Of a stretch of DNA of 64,000 nt, positions 27,002 to 36,201 are shown piece after piece (the first letter of the stretch is position 1; each line of letters begins with the position of its first letter). This DNA is from Ignavibacteriota bacterium (GTDB taxonomy: Bacteria; Bacteroidota; Ignavibacteria; Ignavibacteriales; Melioribacteraceae): the NCBI GenBank assembly GCA_013112585.1, contig JABFGH010000002.1, forward strand, positions 222,356 through 286,355, given 5' to 3'. The notes under the pieces were generated by a model. That model was not told where the DNA came from. It saw only the letters and a program-made list of their open reading frames with translations, and searched no databases. Made by a program: the position numbers and the translations under genes.

Positions 27002-27460
27002 TTGGAAAATTTAAGCCTCTACGATCTTTTAGTCGGTCAGTTTACTTCGGAAGCAGACTATGTTGATAATGTTAGCTCTGCCAATTTTGATAATATGTCC
27101 GAAGAGAAAAAATTGCGACAGAGTATCATAGAAAATCTTCACATGGTTTTAAGAACAAGGCAGGGAGCAGTGCAGCATTTACCTGATTTTGGAATGCCCG
27201 ATATTTTACAAATGTATTTTGATTCAGGAAATTCAATTGAACCGATAAGAAAACAAATTCGCGAAACCATCTTAAAGTACGAACCTCGAATCGGTAATGT
27301 TGATGTGGAGAAAACGGACTTTGATCAAAAAAATATGAGAATAGCTTTTAAAATTGTCGCTTCAATAAAGGAGCATCCTAATAAAGAAATTTTACTTACT
27401 GAATTTTCAACTACAGGCTGGACAAAAATAGTTTTTGAGAGGGATGAGAATGAGCACTGA
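27002..27460 (+). CDS. tssE: T6SS baseplate protein TssE (gp25-like)
   Basis: The 152-residue protein begins SLYDLLVGQF, has LRQSIIENLHMVLRTRQGAVQHLPDFGMPDI in the middle, and belongs to the gp25-like/lysozyme-fold family of sheath initiators. The start is TTG at 27002, with no strong ribosome site; it was chosen because the next in-frame ATG would remove the conserved N-terminus. Its 3' end overlaps tssF by 11 nt, so the two are translationally coupled. Confidence 0.92.
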   Translation: MENLSLYDLLVGQFTSEADYVDNVSSANFDNMSEEKKLRQSIIENLHMVLRTRQGAVQHLPDFGMPDILQMYFDSGNSIEPIRKQIRETILKYEPRIGNVDVEKTDFDQKNMRIAFKIVASIKEHPNKEILLTEFSTTGWTKIVFERDENEH

Positions 27461-29303
27461 TAAATATTTTGAACGCGAGTATAATTTTCTTCAAGTAGCG
27501 GGCGAGGAGTTTGGTAAAAAACATGCTACTCTCGGATCAATGCTTCATTTAAGTGAACGGCAGCGAAAAGACCCATTCGTTGAAAGATTATTTGAGGGAT
27601 TCGCTTTTCTTGCAGGACGCATTCATGAAAGGCTCGATGATGAATTTCCTGAACTGGCTGGCGGACTTTTGGAAATACTATTTCCGCATTTACTTCGACC
27701 ATTTCCATCATGTTCAATATTGCGCGCAAATCATAAAACCGGGGCTATTACACAACCGGTAAAAATTGATCGGAACAGTGAGATACAAACACCTTCAGGT
27801 AAGTATCGAGTAAAATATAAGGTTCTTTCGGGACCTAAAGAGAAAACTCGTGTTACTGAAAAAGAAGAGTCGGCAGAATTTATCTTTAGAACGACACAAG
27901 ATATGGTCGTTCGTCCCATGAGGCTTGTGGATGTAAAGGTTGAAGATACATCAGAAGCTGCATCAGCATTGATATTAAGAATTCAGCCCGATAGAAATAC
28001 TGATTTTAAGTCACTTAATTTAGATACTTTGCAGATCTATTTAGATGGTTCAAAATCGATGAAGTACAATCTTTTGTACTATCTAACTAACTTTGTAAGT
28101 TCATTATCTATTAAAGAAAACGACGGTAACAAACAGTTTACTAAGCTTGAAAACTACAAGATCGGTATTCCAGAATTAACACCGGAATTAAATTACGAAG
28201 AAGATGAGTTAGCAATATTACCATATTCTCAACAAACATTTTCGGGTTATAGGTTGCTGCATGAATACTTTGCTTTCCCTGATCGTTTCTTCTTTATCGA
28301 TATTGTTGGCTTAGACCAATTTGAGGCTTCGCAGGAAGGGCATGCATTCGATATAAAAATTGAATTTAATAAGAAACTTCCCCGCGAAAAATATCCGGCT
28401 AAAAATGATATCCTACTTCACTGCACGCCAATTATAAATTTATTTGATACATCGGTTGAAGAAGTTATTGCAACACAAAGACTGCCGGAATATTACATTG
28501 TACCCGACCTGGATAGACGAAAGAGCAGAGAAATTTATTCAATTAATAAAGTAACGGGAATTGGTGAAGACAAGATTGAACACTTCAAATATATTCCAAT
28601 CACAGCTCATGAAATTTTAGATTCGAGCGATCCATCAAATGATTATAAAAGATTTTATTCAATATTCCGTAGATATGTAAAAAGTGATATGGCTGAATCA
28701 TATATTCGTTTATTCGGAACGAGTATGGATCAGGAAATATTTTCGAAGGAAACAATAAGTTTAGAAGCCACACTATCAAATGGATTTCTTCCTCCGGCAT
28801 ATTTGGAAGCAGGTTCAATATCTCAGCCTCGTGATTTTCCCGCGGGTATTGAAGCAGCGAACATTACCTTACCAAGTGAAGTTATGGAATGCCCCGAGCA
28901 GCAAAACTATTTGTGGTCGCTAATTTCACATTTATCCGTAAGCTACAACACACTTGCCGATACAAAAACTTTAAAGAGTATTTTAACATTATATAATTGG
29001 TCACGTGCACAAAATGATCCTTCAAAAAAGAAAATTGAAGCAATCAAGGAAGTTTATCCGCCTGCGATAAAAAGTTTAATTTATAACCAAAGTTTAATAC
29101 GGGGAATTGAATTTAAAATTGAAATTGACCCCGACGAATTTGAAAATGGCGAAGGGGATATTTATTTATTTGGATCGATACTAAATAGATTTTTAGCACA
29201 ATATATAACTCTTAACTCATACGTTTACCTAACAATTGTTGAAACAGGAACAAACAAAACTTATACATGGAAACCGCAATTGGGCAAAATTTTGCCCGTC
29301 TAA
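27450..29303 (+). CDS. tssF: T6SS baseplate protein TssF
   Basis: The product of about 617 residues has the TssF/VasA start (YFEREYNFLQVAGEEFGKKHATL) followed by the conserved RKDPFVERLFEGFAFLAGRIHERLDDEFPELAGGLLEILFPHLLRPFPS. The frame is also open from a TTG at 27435 and an ATG at 27444. ATG 27450 is preferred because GAGAGGG lies 6 nt before it and the protein then starts MSTDKYF. It overlaps tssE by 11 nt and tssG by 37 nt. TssF with TssG and TssK forms the baseplate wedge. Confidence 0.95.
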   Translation: MSTDKYFEREYNFLQVAGEEFGKKHATLGSMLHLSERQRKDPFVERLFEGFAFLAGRIHERLDDEFPELAGGLLEILFPHLLRPFPSCSILRANHKTGAITQPVKIDRNSEIQTPSGKYRVKYKVLSGPKEKTRVTEKEESAEFIFRTTQDMVVRPMRLVDVKVEDTSEAASALILRIQPDRNTDFKSLNLDTLQIYLDGSKSMKYNLLYYLTNFVSSLSIKENDGNKQFTKLENYKIGIPELTPELNYEEDELAILPYSQQTFSGYRLLHEYFAFPDRFFFIDIVGLDQFEASQEGHAFDIKIEFNKKLPREKYPAKNDILLHCTPIINLFDTSVEEVIATQRLPEYYIVPDLDRRKSREIYSINKVTGIGEDKIEHFKYIPITAHEILDSSDPSNDYKRFYSIFRRYVKSDMAESYIRLFGTSMDQEIFSKETISLEATLSNGFLPPAYLEAGSISQPRDFPAGIEAANITLPSEVMECPEQQNYLWSLISHLSVSYNTLADTKTLKSILTLYNWSRAQNDPSKKKIEAIKEVYPPAIKSLIYNQSLIRGIEFKIEIDPDEFENGEGDIYLFGSILNRFLAQYITLNSYVYLTIVETGTNKTYTWKPQLGKILPV

Positions 29304-30289
29304 AAGAAGACCTTGAAAAAAATGGTCCGCAATACAATGTATGGCAGGCTGTTTACCTCGGCGAAATAATTACAAAAAAAATGAACCCCGACAGGAATGA
29401 GTATATTCTTGATCAAAAGGGAATGAAATTTCGTCCGCATGAAAGTTATGGCTATCCGCCAACTGATTTAAGGTCAATTACAATTTCTGATAATGAGATT
29501 GAATACATACTAAATTTTTTAGGATTGTACGGAGTTAACTCAGCTATACCGCGCTGTTACCATGAACAAGTTGCATTACAGCAAAGCATTTTCGGTAAAA
29601 ACGAAGTCCCGCTCCAAAATTTTTTGGATATTTTTAACAATAGATTTTACTGGCTCTATTATCAATCGTGGAAAAAGTATAAATACTATTACTACTTCCA
29701 CGAAGGTTCAACAAATAAAGTTAGTCAGCGTATTAACTCCTTTATTGGGCGGGGACCCAATTTTGCAAAAAAGGAATCAAGAATATCTCACTATACTCTA
29801 CTTAAGTTTTCAGGGTTTTTATCCAACAGGGTGAGGAATAAAGCCGGATTGATGATTATTCTAAATCACTTATTTCCATTTATAAAGATGAAGGTGAGAG
29901 AGTTCGTTCCGAAGTGGGTTAAATTTTCAGAAACACCGGAACTTGGCAGCGGTGAAGGGATGGTATTGGGTGTGAATACATTTATCGGTGAATCAGCTTT
30001 GGACTACATGAGTAGAATTTGTATTGAAATTGGTCCTATCTCGTTTGAAGAGTATTTAACTTTTACACCCAATTCCGAAAACTCTGAAAAATTAAAAGAA
30101 CTGCTTGAACTTTATTTAAATGACGGACTGGAATATGATGTCAAAATTATTGTGAAAGCAGATACGATCAAAACAATTGACTGGAAAGATACTCGACAGA
30201 AACTTGGTTCAAGCGTTTGGCTCGGTAAACCAAAAGAGGAATCGAGCGAAGTTTATTATACGTATGAAGATTATACGCAGGCAAATTAA
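29267..30289 (+). CDS. tssG: T6SS baseplate protein TssG
   Basis: The 340-residue protein matches TssG/VasB: FRPHESYGYPPTDLRSI near the N-terminus, FLGLYGVNSAIPRCYHEQV, and FLDIFNNRFYWLYYQSWKKYKYYY (the FLDxFNxR motif). The gene starts inside tssF with a 37-nt overlap, a common arrangement. It is followed by a 527-nt repeat-bearing gap before clpV. Confidence 0.94.
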   Translation: METAIGQNFARLKEDLEKNGPQYNVWQAVYLGEIITKKMNPDRNEYILDQKGMKFRPHESYGYPPTDLRSITISDNEIEYILNFLGLYGVNSAIPRCYHEQVALQQSIFGKNEVPLQNFLDIFNNRFYWLYYQSWKKYKYYYYFHEGSTNKVSQRINSFIGRGPNFAKKESRISHYTLLKFSGFLSNRVRNKAGLMIILNHLFPFIKMKVREFVPKWVKFSETPELGSGEGMVLGVNTFIGESALDYMSRICIEIGPISFEEYLTFTPNSENSEKLKELLELYLNDGLEYDVKIIVKADTIKTIDWKDTRQKLGSSVWLGKPKEESSEVYYTYEDYTQAN

Positions 30290-30816
30290 TATTGTACTTC
30301 TTGATTACAATTAAATAGTAATATCAAACAAGGCTCAGGAATCATTGCGAGTTTATCCGCATCGGCGGGGAGTTTACGACCGCTCGTCCCGAAGCGTTAT
30401 ATTGCGGGAAAGCAATCTCACAGCGTATATTAAATGGAGATCACTTCTATTCGCCACCATTCGGCGGACGTATCTCGTGATGACAAATACTACTTCTAAT
30501 GCAACCATTTAATCATTTTATCGGTCAACTAATAACTCCGGCATTCAGAGGTTCTGTGGAAATTCAATTATTAAATTAACCCACAGATTCATCTGTGGGG
30601 ATATGAATCAAAAATAGAATATCTTTAGCTGCTTCAGCAGCTTATTTGTGATTTCCAAACAACCTTTTCATGCCGGACAAGAATTCCCATTGTTTTCGGG
30701 CTTTACCCAAACGTTTAAGAATTTTCGGTTAAAACCCAAGAGCATACATAAATTTTAACACATACATACTCGCAACAAATCAACTTTCAAAAAATTATAA
30801 ATAACCAGGAGAGCAT
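30290..30816. other. 527-nt gap between tssG and clpV, repeats and hairpins
   Basis: No gene. 30342-30485 is a degenerate member of the dyad family (TCATTGCGAG ... AGCAATCTC, then GAGATCACTTC ... CGTGATGACA). Two short hairpins follow: CCCACAGAT-TC-ATCTGTGGG at 30580-30599 and AGCTGC-TTCA-GCAGCT at 30627-30642. 30660-30816 shares short motifs with the hcp-tssE gap but shows no clear structure. An AGGAGAG ribosome site precedes clpV. Confidence 0.75.
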
Positions 30817-33429
30817 ATGCAAAGCAAAGATTTAAAATCTCTGCTCTTAAAGCTTAACAATTATCTTATCAGAAATTTAGATACGGCAACCGGACACGGT
30901 ATCAAGCTAAATCATTATGAAATATCAATGGAACACTTGCTAATTGCTCTTCTTGAGGATGGACATGGTGATGTTCCGTTAATATTAAAACACTATGGAA
31001 TTGACGGCGGCGAGGTTCAAGAAAGATGCAACAAAAACATCAGCGAAATGGATTCGGGTAATTCCGGCAGACCAAAGCTATCGCCTCTTTTAACTGACTT
31101 GCTGGAAAAGGCATGGATGCTGAGTACGGTGCATCTTCACGAGACTAAGATTAGATCTGGAGCACTGTTTGCAGCATTTGTTGCATCCGACCTTGTGATT
31201 ACTGCAAGAATGATGGACATATTTTCTCCCATCAAGGAAGAAGATTTGCGGACAGAGTTTTACAAAATTGTTCAAGGTTCAACGGAAGATGTTTTGACCG
31301 GTGCGGATGGATTGCCTGAAGAAACGGCAAAAGAAATTCCGCCCGATGGAACTGTGCTTGACCTTTACACAATGAACTTGACCCAGCAGGCAAAAGATGG
31401 AAAGATTGATCCGATACTTGGACGCGATGAAGAAATTATTCAAACAATTGAAGTATTGAGTAGAAGAAAAAAATCAAATCCAATTTTACTTGGCGAGCCG
31501 GGCGTAGGTAAAACTGCTGTGGTTGAAGGGCTCGCACTAAAAGTAGCAGCCGATGAAGTACCCGATATTATCAAAGGTGTTCAAATTCATTCGCTTGATA
31601 TGGGTGCATTGCAAGCCGGAACTAAAATGAGAGGCGAATTTGAAAAGCGGCTTAAAGCAGTGATCACAGAAGTAACGAATTCTGCAAAGCCTATAATCCT
31701 TTTTATTGATGAAGCCCATACACTAATCGGTGCCGGTGCATCCGCCGGGGGAAGTGACGCCGCAAATTTATTAAAACCCGCTTTAGCACGAGGTGAATTT
31801 AGAGCTGTAGCCGCAACAACTTATTTGGAGTACAATAAATATTTCGCAAAAGATGCTGCATTAGAAAGAAGATTCCAGCCGATACATATTGGTGAACCGG
31901 AAGATGAAAATGCAATGCTGATGATGCGCGGAATTAAAACTAAGTATGAAGCTTATCACGGAATTCATATTACTGATGAAGCAATTGAAGCCGCTGTTAA
32001 ATTAAGCAGACGCTACATTGCGGGAAGACAATTACCCGATAAATCAGTTGACTTGCTTGATACTGCAGCTACCCGTGTTAAAATGTCATTAACAAGCAGA
32101 CCTCCAAAATTAGAATTAAAGATCAGCGAAATGAAGTCGGTTGAGATAGCGATAGACTCATTGAAAAAAGATGCTGATTTAGATATCGGCAATCATGTTA
32201 CAGTTCTAAAAGAATTGAACACTAAAAGGGATAAGTTGAAAAAAGAAGTTGATGAAGCTGAAGCCAAATGGAAAAAAGAGTGTGAATTAATCAATCAGCT
32301 AGTTGAACTCCGTAAAAGCAAATTTGATGATAAAAAGAAAAAGGATAAAGATTTAGATTCAAAAATTAAAAAGGTTAAAGATGAACTAGCGAAAGTTCAA
32401 GGCGAGAACCCGCAAGTGTTTGCTGATGTTACATCAAAAATTATTGCGGAAGTTATTGAGGCATGGACCGGAATTCAAGTCGGTAACATGACACGTGATG
32501 AAATGACAACCTTAATTGAAATTGAAGATGAATTGAGGAAACGGGTTGTTGGTCAGGATCATGCAATAAAACAAATTGCCGATGTTATACGCGGTGCAAA
32601 AATAGGAATTAAAAAAGAGGAAGCCCCGATTGGCGTATTTTTATTAGTCGGTCCGAGCGGCGTTGGAAAAACAGAATTATCACGAGCAGTTGCCGAAGTA
32701 CTTTTTGGTGATGAAAGATTTATGGTAACATTAAACATGACCGAGTACCAAAACGAGTACAATACATCGAGACTTATTGGAGCTGATCCCGGGTTAGTCG
32801 GCTATGGTGAAGGGGGTGCGTTAAGTGAGCCCGTTAGGAGAAGACCTTACTGCGTTGTGCTTCTCGATGAAATTGAAAAAGCAAATTCCTCGGTGATAGA
32901 TATGTTTATGCAGGTGTTTGATAGAGGCATGCTGAAAGATGCAGATAGACGGGACATAAATTTTTCTAACACAATTATTTTTATGACTTCTAATTTAGCT
33001 TCCGATGTTCTGTTCGAAAAATATAATGAAGGGATGGTATCTCCCGATGATCTGCTTGAAGAATTAAGACCTTATATGAATCAATATTTTAGACCGGAAT
33101 TTTTAGGAAGGGTAAAACCGATCGTTTTCCTTCCGCTTGTTTCCGAAGTAATGAAAACAATTGTTGATATGAAATTGAATCAGATGGCAAAACGACTATA
33201 CCAAAATCAAAAACTTAAAGTTGAATTTAACAAAGCAGTGATTGATGAAATTGTTGCCGCATGTACTAGAGCCGAAACGGGTGCAAGAAATATTGATGCA
33301 ATTGTCGATAGAACTCTTGCCCCTGAAATATCTTCCAAGCTGCTTGCATTTATGACTGAAAACAAATCACCTACAAAACTTACAATCTCCAAAGCAAAAG
33401 AAGGCGGATTCAAATACAAGTTTGTTTAA
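30817..33429 (+). CDS. clpV: T6SS sheath-disassembly AAA+ ATPase ClpV (TssH)
   Basis: The 870-residue ClpB-like protein has an N-terminal Clp-repeat region (1-150), a first AAA+ module with Walker A GEPGVGKT (226-233), an IILFIDEAHTLIGAG Walker B, a coiled-coil insertion (about 445-540, rich in Lys/Glu), a second AAA+ module with GPSGVGKT (612-619) and VVLLDEIEKA, and a C-terminal D2-small domain. Its place directly in the T6SS block and the ClpV-like N-domain favour ClpV over a general ClpB. It recycles contracted TssB-TssC sheath. Confidence 0.94.
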   Translation: MQSKDLKSLLLKLNNYLIRNLDTATGHGIKLNHYEISMEHLLIALLEDGHGDVPLILKHYGIDGGEVQERCNKNISEMDSGNSGRPKLSPLLTDLLEKAWMLSTVHLHETKIRSGALFAAFVASDLVITARMMDIFSPIKEEDLRTEFYKIVQGSTEDVLTGADGLPEETAKEIPPDGTVLDLYTMNLTQQAKDGKIDPILGRDEEIIQTIEVLSRRKKSNPILLGEPGVGKTAVVEGLALKVAADEVPDIIKGVQIHSLDMGALQAGTKMRGEFEKRLKAVITEVTNSAKPIILFIDEAHTLIGAGASAGGSDAANLLKPALARGEFRAVAATTYLEYNKYFAKDAALERRFQPIHIGEPEDENAMLMMRGIKTKYEAYHGIHITDEAIEAAVKLSRRYIAGRQLPDKSVDLLDTAATRVKMSLTSRPPKLELKISEMKSVEIAIDSLKKDADLDIGNHVTVLKELNTKRDKLKKEVDEAEAKWKKECELINQLVELRKSKFDDKKKKDKDLDSKIKKVKDELAKVQGENPQVFADVTSKIIAEVIEAWTGIQVGNMTRDEMTTLIEIEDELRKRVVGQDHAIKQIADVIRGAKIGIKKEEAPIGVFLLVGPSGVGKTELSRAVAEVLFGDERFMVTLNMTEYQNEYNTSRLIGADPGLVGYGEGGALSEPVRRRPYCVVLLDEIEKANSSVIDMFMQVFDRGMLKDADRRDINFSNTIIFMTSNLASDVLFEKYNEGMVSPDDLLEELRPYMNQYFRPEFLGRVKPIVFLPLVSEVMKTIVDMKLNQMAKRLYQNQKLKVEFNKAVIDEIVAACTRAETGARNIDAIVDRTLAPEISSKLLAFMTENKSPTKLTISKAKEGGFKYKFV

Positions 33430-33587
33430 TCAATAAATTTGATTCTTAGCGGTAAAATTCCAATGTGTCTAAACCATGCAGCCATGCAGCCATTCATTCA
33501 TGCAATTCTCTAACAATCAACAAATAGTAGTTATTAATAAAGTTGAATTATTTTTCAATAACATAAATATTTACAACGAGGTCACCG

Positions 33588-35729
33588 ATGGTTACTTATA
33601 AACATAACGAACCATACTATAAATTAAAGATTGATAAAATTGATGAGGATAAACTTAGTATACTCTCATTTGAAGGGGAGGAAACTATTTCCGATTTGTT
33701 CTCATATAAAATTGAGCTGCTTTCGGATGACCCGGAAATTGATACTTCACAAATTTTGAATAAGAAAGCCTCGTTTGAAATAACACGCGGTGATCAAGAC
33801 CCCATTTTTATTCATGGAATTATTTCTCAATTTGAGCAAAGGGGAAAGAGTCCCGATTACGTAAGCTACCATGCTGTTCTCGTACCAAAATTGTGGCGGT
33901 TAAATTTAACTTACCGGAATGAAGTTTATCAAAATATGAATATTGAAGATTTAATTTCAACTGTACTTAAGGACTCTGACTTTTCCGGAAGTGATTTTAA
34001 ATTTGATTTAACCGGTTCCTATCCGGTAACGGAATACATTGTTCAATATCGTGAAACGAATTTAAATTTTATTAAAAGAAAACTCGAGCATTTTGGAATT
34101 TTCTTTTACTTCGATCATAGTGGGGATAATGATGTTGTAGTATTTACAGATACAAATGATAAGCTGAAAAAAATAAATCAGAGTGAGGATATATTTTACA
34201 ATCCAAATAAAGATCCTCTTAGTGAAAAGGAAACAATAAGCGAATTAACATGCAGTGAAAGTATTGTTACCGGAGCAGTAAAATTAAAAGATTACAACTA
34301 TATGTTTCCTGAAAAACAGTTAATTGGTGAAAGCAATATCAGTTCTGATTATCCGGGAGTATTTTACGATTACGGAGATAATTTTCAAGATGAAAACGAG
34401 GCAGAAGCATTAGCAAAAGTTCGCAATCAGGAAATACTTGCGCAAAGTAAAATATTTTCCGGCAGCAGTGATTGCAGATTGTTCAGAGCAGGTAATACTT
34501 TTAAGATGGGTAACCACTATAGAGATAATTGGAACAGTGATTACATTCTTGTTAATGTAAAATCGGTTGGTAGCCAGAGCGGCTTATTTGGAATTTTACC
34601 GGCAGGAAAAAAAATAAGCACTACTTTTGAAAATCATTTTACTGCAATTCCAATTGATATTGATTATCGACCGCCAAGAAAAACACCAATACCAAAAGTA
34701 TCAGGAATAATGAGTGCGAAGATTGAATCGGGTGCGGGGGATGAATATGCATACATGGATGATCAAGGAAGATACAAAGCGAAAATGCTTTTTGATCTTT
34801 CCGATAGCTCTAATGGGGAAGCATCTTCGCCGATTCGTTTAGCTCAGGCTTACTCCGGAGCAGGTTATGGAATACATTTTCCAAATCATGAAAATACCGA
34901 GCTTGTTTGGGCGTGCGTTGACGGCAATGTTGATAGACCGATTGGACTATCTACTGTTCCTAATCCATCAAACTCGGCACCCACAACGGGAAATAATAAA
35001 ACTCAAAATATTATCCGCACAGCTTCGGGCAACGAAATTATTATGGATGATAAAACCGACGAAGCTCAAATTGGAATTAGAACTCCTGATGCAAATAAAA
35101 TATTGTTTGATGATAAAGATGATAAAATTGAAGTGACCACTAAGGATAAACACAAATTTACTCTCGATGATAAAAATCAAAAAATAAATGTAAAGAGTAA
35201 AGATGGACATAAAATTTTAATGGATGATAAGAATACTAAGATCGAAGTAGTTAGTAAGAATGAACATTTTATTACAATAAACGATAAAGGCGGCGAGGAA
35301 AAAATTCAATTATCCGATAAGGATAAAAACAATACATTTATAATCGATATTCAAAATCAGCAGCTTGTAATTAAAACTAAGCAGGGCTCTATTGATATAC
35401 TTGCACCAAGCGGCGCAATAAACTTAAAATCGAGTACACTTAATATTGAGACCGAAGGTGATACAAATATTAAGGCTGATAACATTAAGGCTGAAGCACA
35501 AACAGATTATAAAATGAAAGCAATGGCAATTACTGAAGAAGCATCAACAGATTTAAAATTGAAAGGTATGAATGCTGAATTTAAAGCCGATATGGAATTG
35601 AAAGCCGAAGGCGGTATGAATGCAGAAGTTAAGGGTGGAGTTGGATTAAAATTATCCGGCGGAGTTACAGCAGATCTGCAAGCAGGAGCAAAGTTGGCGC
35701 TATCCGGCGGAGTTGTAATGATAAATTAG
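33588..35729 (+). CDS. vgrG: T6SS spike protein VgrG (TssI)
   Basis: The 713-residue protein has the gp27-like base region (about 10-340; FSYKIELLSDDPEIDTSQILNKKASFEI, FIHGIISQFEQRG, YIVQYRETNLNFIKRKLEHFGIFFYF), an OB-fold with FPNHENTELVWACVDGN...RPIG, and a needle of repeated short strands (about 480-600; DDK...KI.V..KDGHKI pattern), then a Lys/Glu/Ala-rich amphipathic tail. There is no C-terminal enzymatic domain, so cargo is probably carried by PAAR and adaptor proteins encoded just downstream. Confidence 0.95.
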   Translation: MVTYKHNEPYYKLKIDKIDEDKLSILSFEGEETISDLFSYKIELLSDDPEIDTSQILNKKASFEITRGDQDPIFIHGIISQFEQRGKSPDYVSYHAVLVPKLWRLNLTYRNEVYQNMNIEDLISTVLKDSDFSGSDFKFDLTGSYPVTEYIVQYRETNLNFIKRKLEHFGIFFYFDHSGDNDVVVFTDTNDKLKKINQSEDIFYNPNKDPLSEKETISELTCSESIVTGAVKLKDYNYMFPEKQLIGESNISSDYPGVFYDYGDNFQDENEAEALAKVRNQEILAQSKIFSGSSDCRLFRAGNTFKMGNHYRDNWNSDYILVNVKSVGSQSGLFGILPAGKKISTTFENHFTAIPIDIDYRPPRKTPIPKVSGIMSAKIESGAGDEYAYMDDQGRYKAKMLFDLSDSSNGEASSPIRLAQAYSGAGYGIHFPNHENTELVWACVDGNVDRPIGLSTVPNPSNSAPTTGNNKTQNIIRTASGNEIIMDDKTDEAQIGIRTPDANKILFDDKDDKIEVTTKDKHKFTLDDKNQKINVKSKDGHKILMDDKNTKIEVVSKNEHFITINDKGGEEKIQLSDKDKNNTFIIDIQNQQLVIKTKQGSIDILAPSGAINLKSSTLNIETEGDTNIKADNIKAEAQTDYKMKAMAITEEASTDLKLKGMNAEFKADMELKAEGGMNAEVKGGVGLKLSGGVTADLQAGAKLALSGGVVMIN

Positions 35730-35830
35730 TTGCTGGATTCTGGATGCTGGTAACTGATAATTTGATTCTTGTTTGTTGGTATTTGTTATTTGAAAACTGC
35801 CCATGGAGTTTGTTGCAAAATCATTGCATT

Positions 35831-35928
35831 GTCATAGCGAGGCAGTTTTTTTGCCGTAGCTATCTCCTATTATTATAAGTACTGAGATTGCTTCACCCCG
35901 ATTGAAATAAATCGGGATTCGCAATGAC
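35831..35928. repeat. Dyad repeat, GTCATTGCGA family (diverged)
   Basis: The left arm starts GTCATAGCGAGGCAG and ends TAGCTATCTC. The right arm runs from GAGATTGCTTCACCCCG through an ATCGGGATTCGCAATGAC end. The right arm is the closer match to the family; the left arm is diverged. Confidence 0.65.
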
Positions 35929-35985
35929 AATCTTGAGTTACGTAGGAATCTGTACCGTCAGGAACGTTTGTGATTGTAAGGTAAT

Positions 35986-36081
35986 ATGAGTTATATGAAA
36001 CTAGATATTTGGAATTTATCAAAAGAACTAGCTATTGATATTCATTCTATAACAGAGTTAGAATTAAGTAGTCAGAAGTAG
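35986..36081 (+). pseudogene. Relic of a four-helix-bundle (23S rRNA intervening-sequence type) gene
   Basis: A 31-codon frame reads MSYMKLDIWNLSKELAIDIH and continues a few residues (ITELELSSQK) to a stop. It resembles the N-terminus of small four-helix-bundle proteins of the S23/IVP type (K-LEIW-LA-ELV-DIH pattern), which are normally about 115-130 residues. The remainder is absent, so this looks like a truncated copy. Identification rests on about 20 residues. Confidence 0.45.
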
Positions 36082-36091
36082 AATAAAAAAT

Positions 36092-36170
36092 CTTCGCGTC
36101 TTAGCGACTTTGCGTGAATTGTCTTTTCTACATTAAAAACTTTTGCACGCAAAGCCGCCGAGACGCAAAG
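36092..36170. repeat. Inverted repeat, CTTTGCGTCTTxGCGxCTTTGCGTG type
   Basis: The left arm (36092-36116) and the reverse complement of the right arm (36146-36170) agree at 21 of 25 positions, with a 29-nt loop. The right arm ends 31 nt before the PAAR start codon. From memory, similar sequences are dispersed in many Bacteroidota-type genomes. Confidence 0.65.
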
Positions 36171-36201
36171 GAACCTTGAAGCAAGAACTAGGGAATCAGA
36201 A

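Larger units (their letters stand above)
35730..36201. other. 472-nt gap between vgrG and PAAR gene
   Basis: No intact gene. It contains a dyad-family repeat (35831-35928), a relic of a four-helix-bundle gene (35986-36081), and a second type of inverted repeat (36092-36170). The remainder is unstructured. The gap separates the T6SS core from the cargo cassette and is a plausible junction where the cassette was inserted or replaced. Confidence 0.7.

Noticed and set aside
13565..35729. Contractile phage tail or extracellular injection system instead of T6SS
   Set aside because: TssJ, TssL, TssM, TssK and TagF are present, which anchor the machine in the membrane and are absent from eCIS and prophage tails.
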